Of a stretch of DNA of 64,000 bases, positions 1 through 7,973 are shown piece after piece (position 1 is the stretch's first letter; every line of letters starts with the position of its first letter). A program made the translations under genes and the position numbers. This DNA is from Dyadobacter crusticola DSM 16708. Lineage in GTDB: Bacteria > Bacteroidota > Bacteroidia > Cytophagales > Spirosomataceae. Where the stretch lies: positions 124,001 to 188,000 of the forward strand of contig NZ_JNJB01000005.1 in assembly GCF_000701505.1 (NCBI RefSeq), in the 5' to 3' direction. The notes under the pieces are model-generated. The model was not told the origin of the DNA. It made no database searches and worked only from the letters and a program-made list of their open reading frames with translations.

Positions 1-585
1 ACAAGAAAATTAGCCGATATGCAGAGCGATGCAATTAAACTTCAATTACTGCTGAATGAACATGTTACTGGTGGCGCTAATAAGCCCATTATCGAGATAA
101 TGAATGTCGGGACTGCCCCTTACCCCGGCATGAGTGACCTACCTAACGCACCAAGGTATAAACCCGTAGATATAACTTTAACTAACCCTGGCAACGTTCC
201 TCTCCGAGAATTAACAGTGCGAATATCTGGCAGTCTGGGATTCAAATTTATAGGACAAAGAGGGAGAGATTATGCAGAATACAATAGTGCTTTGCCCAAA
301 GTTGACGATTACATAACTTACGGCCCAATTACACTACCTGCAAACAAGACCACAAAAATATTTACCGCAAATTACGAGCCATTTACCAACTCAGCTAAGT
401 ATGCTATTGATATAACTTGGGAAAATGGATACTACACAATGTTTGTAGATTTACAGCCTATTGACATGATGGGCAATTTTGTGACTCCACAGCAAGCTCC
501 CCCGCGTGCCCACCTACGGGTAAAGAACGTCAAATACATGGTGGGCCATAAGGAGGTCGATCCTAACGATTATTTCCGAAGATAA
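1..585 (+). CDS. Partial hypothetical protein, C-terminal part
   Basis: The reading frame is open from the first base of the window, so the gene very probably starts further left; the first ATG inside is at 19. The visible 190 or so residues have a short helical stretch, then an apparently beta-rich domain with many Thr, Pro and Tyr residues (about 45-140 from the ATG) and no catalytic motif that I recognise. It ends 41 bases before the HNH gene on the same strand, so the two may be cotranscribed. I do not recognise the family. The N-terminal part lost outside the window might be a membrane or sensor region, but that is a guess. Confidence 0.6.
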   Translation, partial: TRKLADMQSDAIKLQLLLNEHVTGGANKPIIEIMNVGTAPYPGMSDLPNAPRYKPVDITLTNPGNVPLRELTVRISGSLGFKFIGQRGRDYAEYNSALPKVDDYITYGPITLPANKTTKIFTANYEPFTNSAKYAIDITWENGYYTMFVDLQPIDMMGNFVTPQQAPPRAHLRVKNVKYMVGHKEVDPNDYFRR

Positions 586-626
586 CTCTGACTAAGATCT
601 GATTCAACCTCTTACCCACAGCTAAG

Positions 627-1556
627 ATGCCAATTTGTATTATTTGTAGGAAAGAAAAGCAGAAGTTCAATATTGAGCATATTATCCCTTTTGCCATCGG
701 TGGAGTATTGACAACAAACAGGGTTTGTGCTGAATGCAACAGCTTTTTAGGCACCCAAGTTGATTGTCACCTCACAAACAACTTTTACATCGAAATGAAA
801 CGCCGCGATTTAGGCATCAAAGGCAGAAAAGGAAACTTACCTGATCCACTTGCAGGCCCGGCAAAAGTGAAGGATACAGGACAATCAGTTATCATAAAAA
901 GGGGGAAAGATGGTCAGATTGTTATCTCTAAACCCCCAAAGTTAGAGGTGACTAGTTCTGACACGCTGTCGCTTAAAATGACTGGCCCTGCTTCTGATTT
1001 GCCTGCACTAGACAAAATGCTTGACCGATTTTTGAAACAAAATAATCTTAAAAGGGCTGACATATCTAGTCAAGAAATTAAAAGCGTTATCGAAAAAGCT
1101 CCAGAGGTGGTTAAAACTTTTGAAACGCAGATCTTTCGACTATACTTGGCGCAGCTGAAAATTGCCTATGAATTTACAACACTACTGATACCCGGGTATT
1201 TTGCCGACGAACGAGCACATGAAATATCGGACAGGCTATTGAACTATGAACGTGATTCAGAATATCCAGATTCCTTTTTACTAGGTGAGAAGTTCAATGA
1301 TGTATACATGAAGGGCGTTGGTCAATATTTTGACTTCAATAATGATACTCATTACCTCGTAGTGTTGCAAACAAAGGCCGGATTGATGTGTCACGTTAAT
1401 CTATTTGACTTAAGTATTTATTTTATGGTGTCCACTAAACAGTATTTCACTCCTGGCGAGACGTACGCATTCAAGAATGACGCAATTAAAAAAGAAGGTC
1501 GCTTTTTTACGTTTGAAGATATTCTTCGCAATGTTCAAAGTGGATTAATGATGTAA
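627..1556 (+). CDS. HNH endonuclease family protein
   Basis: The N-terminus is an HNH-type nuclease module. It has C4-x2-C7 and C34-x2-C37 zinc knuckles around E17-H18 and a P21...GG25-26 turn, which is the layout of HNH_5-like endonucleases. The remaining 260 residues are not recognised and may hold a target-recognition or partner-binding region; residues 60-130 are Lys-rich. HNH proteins in mobile elements act in DNA cutting for defence, packaging or homing. No terminase or methylase neighbour is visible to choose between these roles. It follows the partial gene at 1-585 in the same direction and faces the leftward operon ending at 1617. Confidence 0.75.
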   Translation: MPICIICRKEKQKFNIEHIIPFAIGGVLTTNRVCAECNSFLGTQVDCHLTNNFYIEMKRRDLGIKGRKGNLPDPLAGPAKVKDTGQSVIIKRGKDGQIVISKPPKLEVTSSDTLSLKMTGPASDLPALDKMLDRFLKQNNLKRADISSQEIKSVIEKAPEVVKTFETQIFRLYLAQLKIAYEFTTLLIPGYFADERAHEISDRLLNYERDSEYPDSFLLGEKFNDVYMKGVGQYFDFNNDTHYLVVLQTKAGLMCHVNLFDLSIYFMVSTKQYFTPGETYAFKNDAIKKEGRFFTFEDILRNVQSGLMM

Positions 1557-1616
1557 AATAGCTATTTACTGACCATGCATAGCTTTGTCATGCATGGCCA
1601 GTTGGTTTCAGATCTT

Positions 1617-2324
1617 TTAAGGTGTGGAATTTTCGTTTTCTTTGGCCGCTTTAAGGCCAATCTCAGCAATTATGATACTCAGTAGCATTGTACACGCCAT
1701 TTGTATAACTGATAGTCCCCGATTCGGAACATAATCGTAAATGTGAGTTTCGACCCCTTTAATTACTAAATTCAGAAAAATGAAGGGGATCAGGATCGAA
1801 GCCGTGTAAGAAATCGCTTTTATCATTAGTAGCCTTTTTTGAGAATTACTAGGTAAAGTTGACATTGATAGCATCACATAGCCAGGTTCGATTCCCCAGC
1901 TTCCACCTTCTAGTATAGAAGTAACTTGCCTTACCACTTTCCGACCTGTGTATTGTTCATTGTTTGGCTCCCATTCTTGCAGTACTAGCCGATCGCCAAT
2001 CCTAAAATTTCGATCGTTAAACCGCATTTCTGCTGTTTTTAGACCACTTTGTACCCATTGGAATGGCCCCGGCAAAGTTTTGAGATAGTGGACACTGGTC
2101 AGCTTGTATTCTTCCCGGGGTGGGAGTTCGGGGGAGGGGTTCCAGTTCGCTGGCCGGGCTCCTTCTTGACCTTCCCTTATCAACCTTCCAGTGGGCGGGG
2201 GTGGCGGATTATGCATTCCTGGAACCTGCCCAACTCTTGACTGTGAATCCTGCCATGCTATGTATGCTTCATACGATCCATGCAGGGCGATTTCGTCCGC
2301 TAGTTTGTGTACGATTGATGACAT
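1617..2324 (-). CDS. DUF3850 (ASCH/PUA-like) protein with two C-terminal membrane helices
   Basis: Residues about 77-152 match the DUF3850 fold, an ASCH/PUA-related RNA-binding-like domain common in phages: a HYLKT start, a G-LKTAEMRFNDRNF segment, then GDRLVLQEWEP, YTGR and GYVMLSM. The first 70 residues are Pro-rich and low in complexity. Unusually, residues about 165-188 and 204-224 form two hydrophobic helices, so the protein is predicted to be membrane-anchored, which is not typical of the family. The start ATG overlaps the upstream stop as TAATG, so it is translationally coupled and is the last gene of the leftward operon. The biochemical role of DUF3850 is unknown. Confidence 0.75.
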   Translation of the reverse strand: MSSIVHKLADEIALHGSYEAYIAWQDSQSRVGQVPGMHNPPPPPTGRLIREGQEGARPANWNPSPELPPREEYKLTSVHYLKTLPGPFQWVQSGLKTAEMRFNDRNFRIGDRLVLQEWEPNNEQYTGRKVVRQVTSILEGGSWGIEPGYVMLSMSTLPSNSQKRLLMIKAISYTASILIPFIFLNLVIKGVETHIYDYVPNRGLSVIQMACTMLLSIIIAEIGLKAAKENENSTP

Positions 2325-2584
2325 TAGTTGTAAGACGCGTTAAATGCCCGGATTTGGGCACGTAAGTGTTCAACCTGCTCTAATATTTCACTTGGTGCAT
2401 GGCCTGAATAATAATTTAGAAGGGATAGTGTGTATTCGCATCCGAAGAAGAATATTTCCTTGAACACTTGCTTTACCTCGTTTTCTCCTTCCATTTCAGG
2501 CCCTCCGACTTTCTTAAAAACTTCTTCAAAAATTTCATTAAAATCCAGCTTTTCTATTTCGGGTAACTTATCTGTTTTTTCCAT
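2324..2584 (-). CDS. Small acidic hypothetical protein
   Basis: An 86-residue protein, rich in Glu at the N-terminus and predicted mostly helical, with no recognised domain. Its stop overlaps the start of the DUF3850 gene by one base (TAATG), which supports a real coding sequence in an operon. It lies 89 bases downstream of the next gene to the right on the same strand. No function can be assigned. Confidence 0.6.
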   Translation of the reverse strand: MEKTDKLPEIEKLDFNEIFEEVFKKVGGPEMEGENEVKQVFKEIFFFGCEYTLSLLNYYSGHAPSEILEQVEHLRAQIRAFNASYN

Positions 2585-2673
2585 GATATTGATTAGATAT
2601 GCCCAGCTGAGCGGTGATCGTGGAACAGGCTACTGACCTGTTCCACGGAATAGATTTAAGTGGATACTGTGGG

Positions 2674-3045
2674 CTACCTTCCTGCGTCCAGATCCTTATC
2701 CAGAACGACGGCCACCATTTTGTCCAGGCTAGATTCCGCAGCCTTTGAAGCTCTTAAAACCGTCTGCTTCTCTTCCTTATTCTCTTTCGGGATCCTGAAA
2801 TATTTGTTTTGAAGATCCCGAACGGCCCGCACCTGGGCGGCGAGTGTTTCGATCGTTACCGAATTTTCCATGATTAGTTGATTTAGATTAAAAGTCTTAT
2901 TACTCCCCTTCAAAATGTTGTCTTCAAAATTCCAATCTTCCACAGCCATTTGAAGGTCTAAACGGCCTTTAACCCGCTGCATGAATGCTGTCAGATCCTG
3001 GATCCTTTGCGCATTAATTTGCTTTGTTATGGTAGCGTTGTTCAT
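2674..3045 (-). CDS. Hypothetical helical protein in element replication operon
   Basis: A 123-residue charged protein, predicted helical, with Gln/Arg-rich segments suggesting a coiled coil around residues 70-95. No domain is recognised. The ATG overlaps the stop of the upstream 64-residue gene as TAATG, so the pair is translationally coupled. The position just after ssb suggests an accessory role in DNA metabolism of the element, but this rests on context alone. Confidence 0.6.
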   Translation of the reverse strand: MNNATITKQINAQRIQDLTAFMQRVKGRLDLQMAVEDWNFEDNILKGSNKTFNLNQLIMENSVTIETLAAQVRAVRDLQNKYFRIPKENKEEKQTVLRASKAAESSLDKMVAVVLDKDLDAGR

Positions 3046-3239
3046 TAGCTGATTCGTTTGACTAGATCCCTCGAATGTTCGGTTTTGTCGTCCCAGTAGC
3101 GGCCATTCAGCTGCCAGTACCTTTCCCCTACCCTGACCGGCGTACTGCCGTTTTCTTCCAGTACTTCGTCGATGGTGACGGTTTCTTTGTTGCGTTGCTG
3201 CCAGACCTGGCCAGCGGCGATTTGTTCAGTGTTTTCCAT
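3045..3239 (-). CDS. Small hypothetical protein
   Basis: A 64-residue protein with a pattern of beta-strand residues: a GQVWQQRN start, a central TPVRVGERYWQL segment and RYWDD. This recalls small SH3-like barrels seen in phage and plasmid proteins, but I cannot assign a family. It lies eight bases after ssb and its stop overlaps the next start by one base, so it is firmly embedded in the operon. Confidence 0.55.
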   Translation of the reverse strand: MENTEQIAAGQVWQQRNKETVTIDEVLEENGSTPVRVGERYWQLNGRYWDDKTEHSRDLVKRIS

Positions 3240-3247
3240 TGACTTGT

Positions 3248-3649
3248 TTAGAATGGTAGGTCATCGCCTTCATCACCTGGCGATCCTGGCGCGGCCGGTG
3301 CTGCTGGCATAGCGGCGCTTCCTGCCTGCTGTCCATTATTTGCAGCTGATAGCAGTTTTACTTTATCAGCGTTGATTTTTAGATCCGCGACATAATGGCC
3401 GGAACTATCATCCCGGCGGACGGTCACACTTAATTCGCCCTGAACAAATACGGACGTTCCTTTTTTGAGGTATGAAAGCAAACTTTTTTGATTCACAAAA
3501 ACCGAAAACCAGTCTGTTTTTTCCTTCGTTTCTTCCCCTACTTTCCACTTTTCCGACGCTGCGACCGAACACCTTACAAACTCGCGGCCGTTCGTGCTGT
3601 GCAGCGTTGCGTCCTTGCCAATGTTCCCGATAATCTGGATCTGCTTCAT
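3248..3649 (-). CDS. ssb: Single-stranded DNA-binding protein
   Basis: Binds single-stranded DNA during replication of the element. The first 105 residues are an OB-fold SSB domain (GNIGKDATL start, FVRCSVAAS, KTDWFSVFVN, KGTSVFVQGEL, then DLKINADKVKLL). A flexible Ala/Gly/Pro linker leads to the acidic tip DDLPF at residues 129-133, the conserved C-terminal tail that docks partner proteins. At 133 residues it is shorter than a typical chromosomal SSB and is probably an element-encoded paralogue. It sits in the leftward operon between the primase-helicase region and two small genes. The chromosomal ssb should lie elsewhere. Confidence 0.93.
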   Translation of the reverse strand: MKQIQIIGNIGKDATLHSTNGREFVRCSVAASEKWKVGEETKEKTDWFSVFVNQKSLLSYLKKGTSVFVQGELSVTVRRDDSSGHYVADLKINADKVKLLSAANNGQQAGSAAMPAAPAAPGSPGDEGDDLPF

Positions 3650-3686
3650 TTTAAAAAATTGGTTTGATTGAAAAATTGTAATTGTC

Positions 3687-4010
3687 TTATGCAGCTGCCT
3701 GCGCTGTTTCTTCCACTATTTCTTCCGGCATTGGCTTTTGCCACGGCTTTAATTTCCCCTGGATCACAAAATGGATAAAGCGGTGAATGTCCATGTATTC
3801 GGCCCGTTCTTCTTCCACGATTATCAGATCCAGGGCGACCCGTTGCGGGTAGGCGGAAAAAGGCTGTCTGGGATCCGTTCCGTGATAAAAACCGGCCACA
3901 ATCAACAGATGTCCTTTATCGTCTGTCCAGCGGCTGAATTTGCGCACATCGAACCGATCGGCGTTAAATGCTGGAATTGATTCTGTTGTACTTTCCTGGG
4001 ATTCTTCCAT
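3687..4010 (-). CDS. Hypothetical protein upstream of ssb
   Basis: A 107-residue protein with a Ser/Thr/Glu-rich N-terminus, a central predicted beta-rich segment (KGHLLIVAGFYHGTDP, then VALDLIIVEEE) and an acidic Ala-rich tail. No known domain was recognised. It is the first gene downstream of the iteron-like array at 4055-4243 and 37 bases before ssb, so it may be expressed from a promoter within or near that array. A DNA replication accessory role is possible from position only. Confidence 0.6.
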   Translation of the reverse strand: MEESQESTTESIPAFNADRFDVRKFSRWTDDKGHLLIVAGFYHGTDPRQPFSAYPQRVALDLIIVEEERAEYMDIHRFIHFVIQGKLKPWQKPMPEEIVEETAQAAA

Positions 4011-4054
4011 GATCGAAAAAAAAATTGTTTTGCTGTTCTCGTAGGGTGTGTTTT

Positions 4055-4243
4055 TACTACACTACATACTTTCCATAACTATTTGAAAATGAGCGACGTA
4101 TATCCATGCATTTTGTAGTACGGCCCGTACTACACTTACTACATATACTACAATACTACACTTTTACTACACTTTTACTACACTTTTACTACACCTAAAC
4201 CATTGATTATTAATTACTTATCTTACTTTGTAGTATTGTAGTG
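4055..4243. repeat. Iteron-like TACTACA array
   Basis: Eight direct copies of TACTACA start at 4055, 4128, 4137, 4146, 4154, 4165, 4176 and 4187. The last three are exactly 11 bases apart, in the phase of one helical turn. Inverted copies (TGTAGTA) start at 4114 and 4229, with a near copy at 4237. The array fills the 273-base gap between the primase-helicase gene and the next downstream gene of the leftward operon, and is AT-rich on its right. Arrays like this usually bind a replication initiator or a repressor, so it is a candidate origin for the element. Which of these it is cannot be settled from sequence. Confidence 0.7.
4114..4134. promoter_or_regulatory. Perfect 21-bp palindrome in iteron array
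   Basis: TGTAGTACGG and CCGTACTACA are exact inverted repeats around a single central C. The outer seven bases of each arm are the same TACTACA heptamer that forms the array, so the palindrome is two heptamers in inverted orientation. It could be a dimer-binding operator that autoregulates the operon, or the strongest initiator site. Confidence 0.65.
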
Positions 4244-4283
4244 CGAAAAAATCCTTTATTTTTTTTTAAAAACACATCTATTC

Positions 4284-7103
4284 TTAATGGATATTTCCCT
4301 GCCTGTTAACAAGGTCAATACCAAAATTCTGTTGTAACTGCTTATAATTCAGTTCGCATGATCCTGTTTGTGGCATGGTCAAGGATTTGGAATTCGAATC
4401 CGCTTCAGTCAAAAATCGGACGGTCTTCGAAATGGCTTCCCACTCGGTTTGTCCTGAAAGTGTAGTAAGCTCTGACTGAATTGTGTCCCGATCGGGCGGT
4501 GACTTGAAAAATATCTGTCGATACTTCTGTGCAAACAAATTGTACAATTTCCTGAAATGGATCTGTATAATTTCTCCGTTTCCAACAAACCGGAAGTGAA
4601 AGCCTTCGTGAATCTGATTTGCTTCAAATAGGCCCTGAATGATCTCGAAGAATTCAGCGACCGCCTTACTATCGTTCTGAATCCTGAACTGGCGCATAAT
4701 GAAGTTTTCGGCCACTTCCACGAATTCGGCCAGGATATCGGCTTCGTCCTCGGTCTGAATTGATAACATGTTAATTTTCCCCAGGCAGTGAAGGGCGAAC
4801 GGCGCGGCCAGAATCTGGGACATATTGGCAAAAAGCCGTTCTGGTATGTTTTGACCTTTAAACCTGGTTTTCAACGAATTATAAAGGCGATTATAACTAA
4901 ATGCATAGTTGTCGTTCGCCTCCAACAATCCGCGATACTTTAAAAGCTCGACAGTCATGCAGCCCAGACCGGCTTCCTGGATGCTTTCCAGCTGGTCGTA
5001 AGCCTTCCGCTGGGCGTCGGTTTTCTGCTGGGCCGTGATCGGGATAAATACGCACCTGGAAAAGAAAATGGGGTTTTCGGGAATGTAATTACTTGTCAGG
5101 GCTAGGGCGCTGTGGATCTCGACGGCCGCCGTGTCGATACTGTTAAAATCCGTCGTTGACTTGTGATAGCCGTCGTTGTCGTATGCAGCCTGCAAAAGCC
5201 CTTCATTTGTCAATTCATTATGGAATTCATCGAACCAGATTATCTGGTTACTGCTCTGGCTCATTAACTTAACCAGGGACGCGTCCGTATTTTTTGATTT
5301 CAGATTGACGCCCTCCTGCTTTCGGCCAAACCCAGCGGTCAGGATCCGAACCATAGAAGATTTTCCAGTACCTGCCCCTCCTTTCAAAAAAAGGATAGGG
5401 GAAAAGTTTTTGTATTGCAGGCCCATATCCCTGAACAGGGAAAATATATAGAAACAGACCGGAACAAAGCCATTTTCTGGCAAATGGGCCATTGCGTAGA
5501 GCTTCCAAAAGTCGCCAAAAGTTACATTCTGATTTGTGAGCGTGTGGCGCAGCTGTCGGGCCTTTGGCGGCTGTGGCGCTGATAGGTGCTTTTTGTTGGC
5601 TTCTACGATCCCGAATTCGTCCGGCGTCAGTAGTTCATTAGTGACCAGGTTCAGCGCTTTATTTGCGAAAAAATACACCTTACTGTCAGGGTGATACCCG
5701 TATCGAACCACCTTTATAGCGCTCGAAAACTCGGTCTGGGTGAACAAATAACTGTGTAGTTCGTCCAGGTGATTGTCTTTAATTTTGAATCCCAGCCGCC
5801 TTGTCGCCAGCATACTTTTTAATTTACGGGCACTGCAAAAATCATCGTGGATCACTTCGATATATTCAGAATTCCCGTCCGCTTTTCTGATCTCTAATAC
5901 CCAGGTTACGTTCTCCTGTTCATCTTCGGTACGGTACTTAATGTAAACCTGAAAATTCTGCGCTACATGGTCGAAATACCGCCCACCTCTGATTTTCATC
6001 CCCCCCGTCTTTGTATACCAAACCGTAAATGGGATTTTGTCTTCGTCTGCGTCGTCTTCGTAATCAGCCTGCGTTTTTTTCTTCTTCTTTTTTTCGAGTT
6101 TCGCTTCTGCTTCCTGGACATCACGGTTTATTTGGGCTAATACAGCGATTTCCTGCTTTGTTAAATCTTTCGCCTTCGCTTGCTTCTCAGCCTTCGGGCG
6201 GCTTACGTCCAGCCCGTAGTCCTTACAAATGCTGAAAAACTTGGCAGCCGTCGTAAAGCGGGTAGTTTGTAGGGCATTATCAAATTTTTCGTCCGCGTCC
6301 TTCTCGCTGTACTTTGCATTCTGGGCGCTGATCCGGTGGAAGTAGGAACGGCCATTTTCGCCCAGGGTAGCCATACTGAAAGCAATTAGTAGCCATTCCG
6401 TTCCATATTCGTTGCAAATGTCCATTTTGTCGGCTTCGATACGCTCAACCACGGCGGCCACGTGCTTTTCTACGTCCGTTGCATCCTGTCTAATTTGGTG
6501 CTCGGTTTTCGGCTTTGGCGGGATCTGATTTTGGATCTTGTAAACCTTTGATTCGCCCCTATAAAACGCGTCTGGATCCCAGGAAAGGAAGCACGGCCGG
6601 GATACATCACTGCCAGAAGGATCTACTTTTTCATTGTCCGGTAGCCTATATACGTTATTAAAATAATGCGCTAGGTCTGCAAAAACTTCTTTATGCTTTT
6701 CGGTCTGCTCGATCCTGATCACCGCCTTAACTCCTGCCCCGCTGGGCGAAATAAAGCAGGCGGCCACATACGGATCCGCTACCAAGTGCATTTTCAATGC
6801 CTGGGCGTCTTGCAGCTTATCAAAGTCAATTACAATAAGCCCGCTATGTTTTTCAAGATTAGCCGCAGCCCTGACCGGGAATATTCCGCTGAATGTCACA
6901 AAGTCCAGGCGCTTTTTATGGAAGCTTTTTTCCTTGTCATTTCCGGCGCTCTGTACGGCTTTCACAGCTTCGGCATACCTGCCGTCGCGGATCCAGTCAA
7001 TTACTTCGGCCAGGGTAGTTTTAGCGGACGGCTTTGTGACTTTGGCCCCGCCTTTGAAAAAACTAAACTCTGATTGTGGGCTATTTTTGGTACTCTCGTT
7101 CAT
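4284..7103 (-). CDS. Primase-helicase with VirE_N / PriCT-2-like N-terminus and P-loop helicase
   Basis: Likely primes and unwinds DNA for replication of the element. Residues about 15-190 match the BT4734/VirE_N type of archaeo-eukaryotic primase domain, with LIVIDFDK holding metal-binding Asp residues, then SPSGAGVKAVIRI and SDVSRPCFLSWDP. Residues about 205-305 look like a PriCT-2 domain. A highly charged Lys-run linker follows near 340. The C-terminal half is a superfamily 3/D5-like helicase with Walker A GGAGTGKSS near residue 578 and Walker B IIWFDEFHNE near 624. It overlaps the upstream 95-residue gene by four bases. Such proteins are typical of Bacteroidota integrative elements and prophages. 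The domain names are from memory of motifs, not from a search. Confidence 0.9.
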   Translation of the reverse strand: MNESTKNSPQSEFSFFKGGAKVTKPSAKTTLAEVIDWIRDGRYAEAVKAVQSAGNDKEKSFHKKRLDFVTFSGIFPVRAAANLEKHSGLIVIDFDKLQDAQALKMHLVADPYVAACFISPSGAGVKAVIRIEQTEKHKEVFADLAHYFNNVYRLPDNEKVDPSGSDVSRPCFLSWDPDAFYRGESKVYKIQNQIPPKPKTEHQIRQDATDVEKHVAAVVERIEADKMDICNEYGTEWLLIAFSMATLGENGRSYFHRISAQNAKYSEKDADEKFDNALQTTRFTTAAKFFSICKDYGLDVSRPKAEKQAKAKDLTKQEIAVLAQINRDVQEAEAKLEKKKKKKTQADYEDDADEDKIPFTVWYTKTGGMKIRGGRYFDHVAQNFQVYIKYRTEDEQENVTWVLEIRKADGNSEYIEVIHDDFCSARKLKSMLATRRLGFKIKDNHLDELHSYLFTQTEFSSAIKVVRYGYHPDSKVYFFANKALNLVTNELLTPDEFGIVEANKKHLSAPQPPKARQLRHTLTNQNVTFGDFWKLYAMAHLPENGFVPVCFYIFSLFRDMGLQYKNFSPILFLKGGAGTGKSSMVRILTAGFGRKQEGVNLKSKNTDASLVKLMSQSSNQIIWFDEFHNELTNEGLLQAAYDNDGYHKSTTDFNSIDTAAVEIHSALALTSNYIPENPIFFSRCVFIPITAQQKTDAQRKAYDQLESIQEAGLGCMTVELLKYRGLLEANDNYAFSYNRLYNSLKTRFKGQNIPERLFANMSQILAAPFALHCLGKINMLSIQTEDEADILAEFVEVAENFIMRQFRIQNDSKAVAEFFEIIQGLFEANQIHEGFHFRFVGNGEIIQIHFRKLYNLFAQKYRQIFFKSPPDRDTIQSELTTLSGQTEWEAISKTVRFLTEADSNSKSLTMPQTGSCELNYKQLQQNFGIDLVNRQGNIH

Positions 7104-7387
7104 TGGTGTAATTGATGAAGTGCTGGTGAAATAATCGAGACTGCCCGCCTTCTCTGTGCCTTCGAGGCATTAGCCAGCTGCATTTTGCGGATCTGCTTCA
7201 AAATCGTTTCATAGCGAATTTGCTCCTTTTCCAGCATCTTGGCTGTTACCGGGTTTGATGTTGTCCGCCACGCCGCAAATGCTATACTGCTGGCATGTTC
7301 CAGGACTGCTTCGCAGGATCTCAAAACCGCAGGGTGCGCGGGAAGCTTTCCGCTCTTATAGAGCGCTATTATCTGGATCAGGTTCAT
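7100..7387 (-). CDS. Small basic helical protein coupled to primase
   Basis: A 95-residue protein, predicted all-helical, with a basic tail (KAQRRRAV). Its stop overlaps the primase-helicase start as ATGA, indicating translational coupling and probably a shared task. No domain is recognised; it could be a loader or a stability partner of the helicase. Confidence 0.6.
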   Translation of the reverse strand: MNLIQIIALYKSGKLPAHPAVLRSCEAVLEHASSIAFAAWRTTSNPVTAKMLEKEQIRYETILKQIRKMQLANASKAQRRRAVSIISPALHQLHQ

Positions 7388-7436
7388 TGATCGTCTTAGA
7401 AATAAAGGTCAGAAATGATAAAAAAGGGTAATTGAG

Positions 7437-7649
7437 TTATTGGACAGAATCCCAGTCAGATTCCGTAATAGTGTGTTGGCAGGCTACGCAGTTGTGTATA
7501 TAGGTGTCCCAGGGGTAGGTTTCGATAACTTTCGCGGTCTGGATTTTTCCGCAATTCGAACATTTAATGTGGTCGATCCTGAACGGTAACTGCTCTAAAT
7601 CTTTGACCACTACCGGCGCTTTAATCAGTGGTTTTTTCATCGCTTTCAT
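7437..7649 (-). CDS. Small zinc-ribbon protein
   Basis: Two Cys pairs, CSNCGK and HNCVACQ, spaced about 25 residues apart, form a probable zinc ribbon. The frame is open upstream to 7706, but I prefer the ATG at 7649 because the longer start would run far into the small membrane-protein gene at 7621-7797. With the shorter start the protein is about 70 residues and overlaps that gene by 29 bases. Its role may be nucleic-acid or protein binding; nothing more specific can be said. Confidence 0.55.
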   Translation of the reverse strand: MKAMKKPLIKAPVVVKDLEQLPFRIDHIKCSNCGKIQTAKVIETYPWDTYIHNCVACQHTITESDWDSVQ

Positions 7650-7797
7650 CTTGATAATCCGGCCTATCGTAATCCTCAGATACAATAAGCGGGTGATTGA
7701 ATTCATAAATTATATGCGCAACAATGCCAATTAATGCCCCGAAAATCATAGCAAAGAGAATATCAACAGGATCAAAGAGTGCGAGAAATGCTATCAT
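7621..7797 (-). CDS. Small membrane protein, 58 residues, overlapping its neighbour
   Basis: Reading the minus strand from the ATG at 7797 gives 58 residues ending in TAA at 7621-7623. Residues 3-31 are strongly hydrophobic with a Gly-rich centre (AMIFGALIGIVAHIIY), predicting one or two membrane passes. The rest is an acidic cytoplasmic-type tail rich in Asp and Glu. It overlaps the zinc-ribbon gene in another frame and, at its start, the possible gene at 7772-7906. The overlap chain and the clear hydrophobic-then-charged pattern argue that it is coding. Function unknown. Confidence 0.55.
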   Translation of the reverse strand: MIAFLALFDPVDILFAMIFGALIGIVAHIIYEFNHPLIVSEDYDRPDYQDESDEKTTD

Positions 7798-7906
7798 TTT
7801 TAAGAAGTAAGAAGGTTGAACAAATGATCAGTGAAATGGGGATTATCAGTATTGCAGTTGCCCAGGGATCAGGGTCACGAAAAAAGTACATTAGATTGTC
7901 CATCAT
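7772..7906 (-). CDS. Possible small membrane protein, 44 residues
   Basis: From the double ATG at 7906/7903 this frame gives 44 residues with one strongly hydrophobic stretch (WATAILIIPISLIICSTFLLL) and a short polar end. It overlaps the start of the 58-residue membrane protein by 26 bases. Tandem tiny membrane proteins are common in phage-like operons (holin-like or signalling), but the length is too small for certainty. The frame is open further upstream to 7999, where the composition looks non-coding. Confidence 0.35.
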   Translation of the reverse strand: MMDNLMYFFRDPDPWATAILIIPISLIICSTFLLLKNDSISRTL

Positions 7907-7973
7907 TGTTATCGAGCTAAAAGGTGGGCTGCAAAGGTGCGATTGGAACAGGGGTAAGAAAATGACAAAATGT

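Noticed and set aside
2049..2365. Plus-strand frames opposite the DUF3850 gene
   Set aside because: They are antisense to a recognised domain and their Trp/Gly-rich composition is typical of reversed coding sequence.
4055..4243. CRISPR array
   Set aside because: The repeats are only seven bases with 1-4 base gaps, there are no unique spacers of 25-40 bases and no cas gene is nearby.
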